64,000 nucleotides of DNA, from NCBI GenBank assembly GCA_022414725.1, contig CM039463.1, positions 81,045,420 through 81,109,419 of the forward strand. The letters run 5' to 3'. The stretch is from Microglena sp. YARC. Taxonomy: Eukaryota > Chlorophyta > Chlorophyceae > Chlamydomonadales > Chlamydomonadaceae. Under the pieces are notes generated by a model that worked only from the letters and a program-made list of their open reading frames with translations, ran no database searches and had not been told where the DNA came from. Shown one piece after another: positions 13,501 through 25,100 of this stretch (position 1 is its first letter; the number at the start of each line of letters is the position of its first letter). A program made the translations under genes and the position numbers.

Positions 13501-16153
13501 CACCTGTACCGCGTTCTCAATGTCTCTGCATCCTCTTCTTGTCTGATGCCCTCCCCGAAGTCTTCATCGCCGTCATCACTATCATCATTACCACCACAAC
13601 CATCATCACCACCACCACCATCATTACCACCACCACCACCACCACCATCAAAAAACAAAAAGTGTAGTGCTCACCTGTACCGCGCTCTCAATGTCTCTGC
13701 ATCCTCTTCTTGTCTGATGCCCTCCCCGAGGTCTTCATCATCGTCATCACCATCATCATTACCACCACCTCCACCACCATCAAAACCAAAAAGCGTAGTG
13801 CTCACCTGTACCGCGCTCTCAATGTCTCAGCATCCTCTTCTTGTCTGATGCCCTCCCCGAAGTCTTCATCGTCCTCCTCTTCAGATCCCAGGTAAGCAGC
13901 GAAGTCAGCATCCTTTACCTCATCTTGAGTCATCCTGCAAGGTACATGGTAGTGATCATCAGCAAGCTCATTGTGTGTGTGTGTTAGTGTGTGGAGGTAT
14001 GTGTGTGTGGCTCCAATCCAAGTTAAGCAGCTAAGTCAGCATCCTGCACCTCATCTTCAGTCATCCGGCAAGTGAGTGTGTGTGTGTGTGTGTGTGTGAG
14101 TGTGAGTGTGTGGCGGTGTGTGTAGCGGTGTGTGTGTGAGCAAAGAACGCCTAATCCATCCATCCATTCATTCCATCCCATGCATGCATGTATGTACATA
14201 TGTATGTTACATTCCAGGGGTACACCGAATGGGGACTTGCCCAGCTGTGACAGGAAGGGCTAAAAAGAAAAAATATTGACGAACTAACCCCCCAAACAAT
14301 CGTGTTACCGACGGGGGTCTTGAGTTCGTGCTACAGTGATCATTTCATTATATAAAACAATTAAATCATTATCCCATGCGGCATCCTCGGTCATCCTGCA
14401 AAATGTATGGTGGTGGTCATCAGCAAGCTCAACGTGGTAGTGTGTGAGTGTGTATGTGACGGTGTGTGTGTGAGTGTGTACGTGTGTATGTGATGGTGAG
14501 TGTGTGAGTGGGGGTGAGTGTGTGTATGTGGCGGTGAGTGTGTGAGTGCGTCCTCGGCCATCCTGAAAGATTCATGGTGGTGGTCACCAGCAAGCTCAAT
14601 GTGGTAGTGTGTGCGTTTGAGTGTGTGCGTGTGTATGTGGCGGTGAGTGTGTATGTGGTGGTGAGTGTGTGAGTGTGTATGTGGTGGTGAGTGTGCGAGT
14701 GTGTATCTTGCAGTAAGTGTGTGAGTGGGTCCCAGGTCATTCTGAATGATTTGTGGTAAAAGACTGCCCCCCTTACCATCACCAACACCAAAGCATCCCC
14801 GCAGAGACCCTACACTCCACCATCCCTCCCTACCCATGCCTGCCCCCCTCAGCCCCTCACTCCCCCACCATCACCATCACCATCACCAAGCATCTCCGCA
14901 GAGACCCTACACTCCACCATCCCTCCCTGCCTCTGCCCCTGACTGCCCCCCTCACCCTCACCCCCGCACCATCACCAACATCAAGCATCCCCGCTAAGAC
15001 CCTAGGCACCACCATCTCTACCTGCTCTTGCCCATGACTTCCCCCCTCACCACCGCACCACTATCACCAACACCAAAGCTTCCCCGCAAAGACCCTTTAC
15101 TCCACCATATCTCCCAGCCCTGCCTTACACTCCCACTCACTTGCGATTCAAAACCTTCTTGCGCGAGTCATCCTCAGCATCCCAGGTTAGCTTGGGATCC
15201 GTGTGCTGAAGCGACATATTGAAGATGTCTGGGGCCACATATCCCGAGGGGATGCTATTAGCAGTGTCTCGAATCTGCATGCCACCAAATTCAAGTCATC
15301 ACAACGTCATCGATTTGCTATAAGTGTGCTGAAGTGACATACTGAAGATATCTGGGGCCTTGTATCTTGTGGGGGTGCTATTAGCAGTGTCTCAAATCTG
15401 CATGCCACCAAATTTTAGTCATCACAACGTGATCGATTTGCTATAAGTGTGCTGAAGGGACATATTGAAAATGTCTGGGGCCACATATCCTGATGGGATG
15501 CTATTAGCAGTGTCTCGAATCTGCATGCCACCAAATTCAAGTCATCACAACGTGATCGATTTGTTATAAGTGTGCTGAAGTGACATATTGAAGATGTATG
15601 GGGCCTTGTATCTTGTGGGGGTGCTATTAGCAGTGTCTCAAATCTGCATGCCACCAAATTTTAGTCATCACAACGTGATCGATTTGCTATAAGTGTGCTG
15701 AAGGGACATATTGAAAATGTCTGGGGCCACATATCCTGATGGGATGCTATTAGCAGTGTCTCGAATCTGCATGCCACCAATTTTTAGTCATCACAACGTC
15801 ATCGATTTGCTTTAAGTGTGCTGAAGTGACATACTGAAGATGTCTGGGGCTTTGTATCTTGTGGGGGTGCTATTAGCAGTGTCTCAAATCTGCATGCGAG
15901 CGAAATCTAGTTACCATGACCGTGCTCATGAACAAATCAGTGCTCATGATCAAACCCGTGCTCATGCCCAATCCTAATTCCGTGCAAATGCCCTAACCCC
16001 ATGCCCAAACCCAAGCTCATGCCCACAACTGTGTTCATTACCATGCTCATCACCAAACCCGCGCTCATGACAGTGCACATGACCAAACCCTTGCTCATGA
16101 CTCAACCTTGCTCATGAGTCCACCTGTCTAAAAAAAAAAAAAATCCAAATATA

Positions 16154-16192
<39 letters not shown>

Positions 16193-19100
16193 CCCCCCCC
16201 CAAGACTCCCTCCAAACACCCAATAGCCCCCTTCGCCCCCCCCATAAGTGGCAAAACAGCCTAGGCATACACATCTGTCGAACCTGCCTCCTCGTCTCAT
16301 CCTACCCATCCCAACCCCATCCACCCTTGCTCATGAGCCCACCTTTCTCACAGAGAAACACACACCCAAATCCGTGCTCATGACTAAACCCTTGCTAATG
16401 ACTAAACCCTAGTTCATGACTAAACCCTTGCTCATGACTAAACCCTTGTTCATGACTAAACCCTTGTTCATGACTAAAATCTTGCTCATGACTAAACCCT
16501 TGCTCATGAACCCACCTGTCTCTCAGAGAAGTCTTGCTCATCAGCGACAAACCGAAGGTCGAACTTGCATGCGGAGCGTTCAAACTCAAGGCCGTCACAC
16601 TCGTTATAGACGTGCAGAGAGGTAGCTATGGAGTCGAACTCAGCGATTGCGTAGTAGTACCTACACAGCAGAGAATGCAAGTATGTATGTGTGTTACATG
16701 TATGTATGTATGCATGTATGTATGCATGCATGTTACATGTATGTATGCATGCATATATGTATGTATGTATATTACATGCATGTATGTATGAATGTATGTT
16801 GTATGTATGTATGTTGCAGTTATTTATGTATATCACTGGTGTATGTATGTATGTATGTATGTATGTATGTATGTGTGTAAGTGTGCATGCATGTATGTGT
16901 GTCTGTCACTGGTATATGTAAGTGTGTACGTTAAAGTGCTTTCAATCTGAGGACCCATGGTCCAGTGTTGACAAGACTTTCGTCTGCTATGTGACCTGGT
17001 GTGCCATGTATTATATTGTAGAATTAAATGATCACTGTAGCACAAACTCAGGGCCCCCGTCGGTAAAACGATTGCTTGGGGTTCACTTCATCAGTGTTTT
17101 TCTTTTTAAGCCCTACCTATTCATAATTGGGCAAGTCCCTTCATCCCATTTGGCCTACCCCTGGACTGCAACATACATACATACACCATGTGCAGCAGAT
17201 GACTATAAAAGGTCTTATCAACGAAAGCCCCTCAGGAACCACTCACCTCTGTTAGGCTCGCGTTGTACTGCTCACCATGTATCGTTCTGCCTATTCAAAT
17301 GCATGTTACAGAGCAGGGGTAGCAAAATAGGACTCGCTCATGCTCCACCACACACAATCACAAACACAATCACAAATGCTCCACCATACATTATCACACG
17401 CACAATCACAAATCTGTCTGTCTCGCTGTCTGTTTGTATGTTACAGGCCAAAAAGGGACTTGCCCAACCGTGACAGGAGGGGCTAAGGGGACTTGCATGA
17501 ACGTTACAGGAAGGCCTAAAGGAACTTGCCCGACCGTGACAGGAGGGGCTAAAGGGACTTGCCCAACCGTGACAGGAACGGCTGCAGAGACTTGCCCAAC
17601 CATGACAGGAAGGGCTAGAAAGCCTTCTCACCTGAGCTTGGCTTTCTCATACATGGCCAATCTTTGTCGATCCAACTCAGTCTCTTCGTCGTCACTTTCA
17701 CTGTCACTTGCTTCATCGGACTCCTGACCACCTCCCTCCTTGTTCTTCTTCGCCTTGGGCTTGAAGATTCGCTACGCGTGGGGGTGAGGGTGGGGGGTGG
17801 AGGGGCGAGAGGGAGGTGGGAGGGGTTGGGTGGGGGTGGGGTGGTGGGGGGGGGGAATTCTTCTGAGTCGTCACTTGTACTGTCACTTGCTTCATCTGAC
17901 TCCTGACCACCTCCATCTTAGTTTTTCTTCGCCTTGGGCTTGAAGATTCGCTACGCGTGGGGGTGAGGGTTAGAATGGGTTGGAGGGGTGAGGGAGGTGG
18001 GAGGGGGGTGGGGATGGGGTGGGTGGATTGTGCTGAGTCGTCACTTTCACTGTCACTTGCTTTATCTGACTCATGGCCACCTCCATCTTTGTGCTTCTTT
18101 TTACATGCTGTATTTGTACAACAAGTGTGATCTATTTTTTTAATATGCTGTATTTATATAAATAAAAGCAACATATAATATGCTGTATTTATACAACAGA
18201 TATGATTTAATATTTTAATATGCTGTATTTATGTAAACAAATACAACATATAATATGCTGTATTTATACAACACGTATGATGTAATATTTTAATGTGCTG
18301 TATTTATTTAAATAAATACAACATATAATATGCTGTATTCATACAAATAAATACAGCATATAATATGATGTATTTATACAATACATATGATGTAATATTT
18401 TAATATGCTGTATTCATATAAATAAATACAGCATAAAATATGCTGTATTTATACAACACATACGAAGATACGATGTAATCTTTTAATATGCAGTATTTAT
18501 ATAAACAAATACAGCATATAATATGCTGTATTTATACAACAAATATAATGTATTTCTGTGTATTTATATAATTAATAAAACATATAATATGCTGTATTCA
18601 TATAACAAATATGAAGTATTTATATAAATAGATACAACATATAATATGGTGTATTTGTACAACAAATATGATGCATTTATATAAATAAATAAAACATATA
18701 ATACGCTGTATGTATACGACAAATATGATGTAATTATATAAATAAATACAACATATAATATGCTGTATTTGTACAACAAATATGATGTATTTATATAAAT
18801 AAATAAAACATATAATACGCTGTACGTATACGACAAATATGATGTAATTATATAAATAAATACAACATATAATATGCTGTTTTTATAACCCACCTGAGGG
18901 CCTAATTCAGCCTCCTCAGCCATCCTCTCAATGCCGTAGTCAGAGGGGTACACAGTAACGCGCTTCACTTGTCCGTCCAGTGGTTTGAAGGAGTTCAGAA
19001 CAGCGTACATGTCCACAGCGGTTACGTGTTCCCAGTCAATATCAACGATGGCAATCCTGGAGCAGAGCGGGTTGGGTTGTGGTGGGCTGAGTTGGGTGTG

Positions 19101-22100
19101 GTGGGTTGAGTTGGGTGTGGTGGGTTGAGTTGGGTGTGGTGAGTTGAGTTGGGTGTGGTGGGTTGAGTTGGGGGTGGTGGGTTGAGTTGGGTGTGGTGGG
19201 TTGAGTTGGGTGTGGTGGGTTGAGTTGGGTGTGGTGGGTTGAGTTGGGGGTGGTGGGTTGGGTCAGTTGAGGGTTTGGTGGGTTGAGTTGGGTGGGTTGA
19301 GGGTGTGGTGGGTTGGCTTGGCTTGAGGGTGTAGTGGTGTGGCGGTGGTGGTATATAAATGCCAATTTCAAACAGCACATCTCCAACAAACCTACCATCT
19401 CGTCTCAACCGTCGCTGGAATCTCCTCATTAAGGTTGGCAGCCAGAGCCCCTCCACCCACCCCATCTCCCTTGCAACCTCAGTGCTTACACATATCCCAA
19501 ATATATCCCCCCCACCCCCCCCACCCCCCCCACCCTCCATACACCCCACAATCCCCTCCAAACACCCACAAACCCCTCCTAACACCCCATAAACCCCTAC
19601 AAACACCTTGAAGTGGCAAAACAGCCTGGCATACACCTCCGGCAAACCTACCTCCTCGTCTCTTCCGTCGTTGGGATCTCCTCATTAGGGTTGGCAGCCA
19701 TAGCCCCCGCGCCCCATTCGCTCTCATCAAGTTCCTCCTCCTCTTCCTCTGCCTCCTCGGAAGACTCAGAAGAATCTTTCGATAGCTTGGAATCATCACT
19801 CTCACCTTCCCCTCCCTCATCATCACTATCATCACTGCTGCTGCCGCCTGCAAATTTGTGGGTAATAGGTGTTAGATATTGTTTGTGGGGGGGTGGGGTG
19901 GGGTGGGGGTCTTGGATAGTGCTGGATAGTTTGGAGTCGTCAGTATTACCATCCCCTCCCTCATCTTCACTATCATCACTGCTACTGCCGCCTGCGGGCT
20001 TGTGGGTGATACGTGTTAGAGATTGTGTGTGTGTGTGCGTGCGGGTGGGTGGGTAGAGAGAGGGCAAGGGGGGGATGGGCGGGTGTCGGTAGGGTGTGTG
20101 TGTGTGTGTGTGTGGATATAGGAACACTTTTTCCCTGTTCCATTTTTTAATACTGGATATACATGCCACAATAAAAAGTGCTTGGAATTTGAGTTTGAAT
20201 TTGAGTTTGAATTTGGGACGCTTTTCCAATCTTGTTACGCCAATCAATTTTGCCCATCTTGCCCATCTTGCCAATCTAGTGCGATATGATGCAAAACTCA
20301 CCAGCAATGCCTCTGGCGTGCATGAACAAATACAAATATTCATACAAATAAAAACTGTGCAAAACTCATCAATCATGTTTCTGGCGTGTATGAGTTTTTT
20401 AAAAATAAATAAACGGTGCAGAACTCATCAGCCATGCCTCTGGCGTGCATGAACAAATATTATAAAATAAATCAACGGTTGAGAAATCACCAGGCATACC
20501 TTTGGCCAGCATGAATGAATTCATACATATAATGAACTGTGCAAAACTCACCAGCCATGCCTCCAGCGCGCATGACAAAATATTATAGCAATTCAGGGGA
20601 TGAACTGGAAAAACCATTTCCGCGAGAACTCGTACTTAGTACTTCGTCGAGAATTTTGGCCTGAAAATCCGAGAATTTTTGACAATTTGGCCTGAATTCT
20701 CAACAATTCTCGACGAAGTTCAAACCGCATGTCCAGTTCATCCCCTGAATTGCTATAAAGTAAATAAACTGTGCAAGACTCACTAGCCAAGCCTCTAGCG
20801 TGCATGAATGAATACAGACAAATACAAAATGGTGCAGATCTCACCAGCCATGCCTCTGATAAATATTTTACGATAAATAAACGGTGCACAACAAATAAAT
20901 GATGCACAACAAATATTTAAAGTAAATAAACGGTGCCAATCATACCTCTGGCATGCATGAATAATACAAGATAATAAGTAGGTTGTAGAAATAGAAAAGA
21001 GTTTATTAAAAATTAGATTAAATTTAAAAAAGTAAAACAGTTGAGATCTCGCCAATCATGCCTCTGGCGCGCATGAATAATAAATACATACGGTTCAGAA
21101 CTTACCAATCATACCTCTGGCGCACACAAATAATACTTATTTTAAAATAAATAAACGGTGGACAACAGATATTTTAAAATAAATAAACGGTGCAAATCTC
21201 ACCAATCGTGCCTCTTGCTCGCATGAATAATAAAAAATAAGACGGTTCAGAACTCACCTATCATGCCTCTGGCGCGTATGAAAACACAATTGCAAATAAA
21301 TATACGGTGCTAATCATGCCTCTGGCGTGCGCGAAAACATAATTACGTATAAAGTAACGGTGCAAATCTCACCAATCATGCCTTTGGCACACACGAATAA
21401 TCATAATTTTAAATAAATAAACGGTGCACAACAAATATTATAAAATAAATAAAACATTTCAGAACTCACCAATCATGCCTCAGGCTCGCACGAACAAATA
21501 GTTCCAAATAAATAACGCCAGATATTTAAAAATTAATAAGCGGTGCAAATCTCACCAATCATGCCTTTTGGCACAAACGAAATAATCATAATTTTAAATA
21601 AATAAACGTGCACAACAAATATTATAAAATAAATAAAACATTTCAGAACTCACCAATCATGCCTCAGGCTTGCACGAACAAATAGTTCCAAATAAATAAC
21701 GCCAGATATTTAAAAATTATTAAGCGGTGCAAATCTCACCAATCATGCCTTTGGCACACACGAATAATCATAATTTTAAATAAATAAACGGTGCACAACA
21801 AATATTATAAAATAAATAAAACATTTCAGAACTCACCAATCATGCCTCAGGCTTGCACGAACAAATAGTTCCAAATAAATAACGCCAGATATTTAAAAAT
21901 AATAAGCGGTGCAAATCTCACCAATCATGCCTTTGGCACACACGAATAATCATAATTTTAAATAAATAAACGGTGCACAACAAATATTATAAAATAAATA
22001 AAACATTTCAGAACTCACCAATCATGCCTCAGGCTTGCACGAACAAATAGTTCCAAATAAATAACGCCAGATATTTAAAAATAAATAAGCGGTGCAAATC

Positions 22101-25100
22101 TCACCAATCATGCCTTTGGCACACACGAATAATCATAATTTTAAATAAATAAACGGTGCACAAAAAATATTATAAAATAAATAAAACATTTCAGAACTCA
22201 CCAATCATGCCTCAGGCTTGCACGCACAAATAGTTCCAAATAAATAACGCCAGATATTTAAAAATAAATAAGCGGTGCAAATCTCACCAATCATGCCTTT
22301 GGCACACACGAATAATCATAATTTTAAATAAATAAACGGTGCACAACAAATATTATAAAATAAATAAAACATTTCAGAACTCACCAATCATGCCTCAGGC
22401 TTGCACGAACAAATAGTTCCAAATAAATAACGCCAGAAATTTAAAAATAAATAAGCGGTGCAAATCTCACCAATCATGCCTTTGGCACACACGAATAATC
22501 ATAATTTTAAATAAATAAACGGTGCACAACAAATATTATAAAATAAATAAAACATTTCTGAACTCACCAATCATGCCTCAGGCTCGCACGAACAAATAGT
22601 TCCAAATAAATAACGCCAGATATTTAAAAATAAATAAGCGGTGCAAATCTCACCAATCATGCCTCTGGCACGCATGAACCTCAAGCGCGCCTCATCCTCA
22701 ATCCCACCACCTTCCTCCTCCTCCTCCTCCTCTTCTTCTGACTCGGCATCTTCGCCCTTAAGCTCCTCTTCCTCCTCTTCCTCTTCCTCCACCACCTGCT
22801 CTGCCTCCTTCCCCTTCTTTCCCTTCTTCTTTTTCTTCTCCCCCCCAGAGCCGTCAACGCCGGTGCTTTCCTTCTCCCCCTCAGCTTTCTTCCCCTTCTT
22901 CTCGCCCTTCTGCTTTTGTCCCTTCTCCTTTGCCTCAGGCTCCTTGGACTTGGGCACCTTCACCTTGCCCTCCGCTTCTGCTTCCTCCTCCTCGTCGTCA
23001 TTCTTCTCTTTGCGAAACTCATCCTGAGAAGACGTAGGTGGGGTAGAAGGTTGTTGTGTTGGGTGGTTGGGCTGGGGTGGGAGGGCAAGGGCAAGGGCGG
23101 GTGAGCGGGTTTGGGCAGGGGATGGGGCGGGTTGGTTAGGGATGGTTGGGGCTGGGGTGGGAGGGCAAGGGCGGGTGTGCGGATTTAAGCAGGGGGTGGG
23201 GCGGGTTGGGATGGGTTGGGGTGCGTGCGTGGGGCTGGGGTAGGAGGGCAAGGGCGGGTGGGAGGGAGTCGGCAGGGGGGTGGGTTGGGGGAATATAGGA
23301 GCACTTTGCCCCATTTTACAATATGCCTCATCTGCTTCCCTGCCCCCCCTGTTGCCATTCTTTCGAGTCCCTCATCCACAACACAACACACACAACATCC
23401 CCCCCCCCCCCCCTCACCACCACACACACACTCCCCACCCTACCCACCACTCACCAATAGACTATGCACCCACAGACTAGGCCCCACTTTCCCCGGCTAA
23501 CCCTTGATAGCATCGAATCCTCAAGAATATTTGAGGTTGGGCAAGTTCCTTATATAGTTATTTGAATAGCTAGGGACCGGCATATCGTATGATTTTGACC
23601 AAAGGCAAGTATGATATCATATGATATCGTATGATATCATATGATGACACGATATTGTATGATATCATACTGCCGTTCCCTGGTTATAGTCCAGGGGGGT
23701 GGCTTAACTGGACTCTGAACATACAGGGCTACTCTTTTTGGCCTTTCTGAGCAGCTTCTTGGCAGCTTCCTGCGCCAGCCACTGAGCTAGAACCAAATAT
23801 AACAGCACTTTTGACAGCTGACTGTGTTAGCTGCAAGGTAGCAGCTTCTAGGTAGCTTCCTGGGCCAGCAACTGAGCTACACCCACCTATGGCAGCACTC
23901 TTGACAGCTGACTGTGCTAGCTGCAAGGTGCCCTAAGTTTCTGAGCAGCTTCTAGGCAGCTTCCTGTGCCAGCCACTGAGCTAGACCCACATATGGCAGC
24001 ACTTTTGACAGCTAACTGTGCTAGCTGCAAGGTAGCAGCTTATAGGCAGCTTCCTGGGCCACCACTGAGCTACACCCACCTATGGCAGCACTTGTGACAG
24101 CTGACTGTGCTAGCTGCAAGGTGCCCTAGGTTTCCGAGCAGCTTCTAGGCAGCTTCCTGGGCCAGCCACTGAGCTAGACCCACATATGGCAGCACTTTTG
24201 ACAGCTGGCTGTGTTAGCTGCAAGGTGACCTAGGTTGCATTAGCTTAGGCTGAATAGCCAGGCAGAGGAGCTGCCCAGAAGCTGCTGCTGGAAGCAAAAA
24301 AAGAAAAGCACTGATAGCCAGTTGATAGCTTACATATACAAACACCATATATTCTATTTTCCGCTACGAGCAGAAGCTTCTAGGTGGATTCCCTGGCTTG
24401 CTACCGTGCCAAAACTAAAGCAACGGTGTGCACCTGGGAGCTGGCATAATCATCGTGCCTGTACTATTGAAATTGTGGGGCTTAGCCAGGTGGCTGGCTC
24501 ATGGAGCTGCCTAGAAGCTGCTGCTCGTGATTACAAAATAAAAGGTACCATAGACGCTAGGCCACACCTCATCCTTGAAGGCCGCAATCTCCAATGGACC
24601 CCCCCCCCCCCCCCCCCCCCACCCCCCCCCCACACACACACACACACACTCCCCCCCCCCCCCCCCCCAACGCACACACACCCTTCTCCCCCTCCTCCCT
24701 TACCTCATCCTTTAGGCGGTAGAAGCTGCGTAGCTCGTCACTCTTCTTGGTTGCTGCTACCTACGCAGGCAGCAAGCAGGGCAAATGGCACTTCAGACAA
24801 AAACATATAAGTACATGAAACTTCCGGCAAAAATACATAACTAAATAAAATAAATGACACTTCAGGCAAAAACAAAACTAGCACCTCACCCAAGCACCCT
24901 GCACCTCTTGACCTGCATTTATACCTGCACCTCTCACCCTAGCACTCTGCACCTCTTGACCTGCATTCATACCTGCACCTCTCACCCTGCACCTCACCCT
25001 AGCACCCTGCACCTCTCAACCCGCATTTATACCTACACCTCTCACACTCCATTTACACCTGCACCTACCACCCTAGCACCCTGTACCTCTCACCCTAGCG

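Noticed and set aside
22571..23314. 247-aa single-frame protein on the minus strand
   Set aside because: Proline-rich start comes from intron repeats; only 22654-23023 is coding, as ESF1 exon 4.
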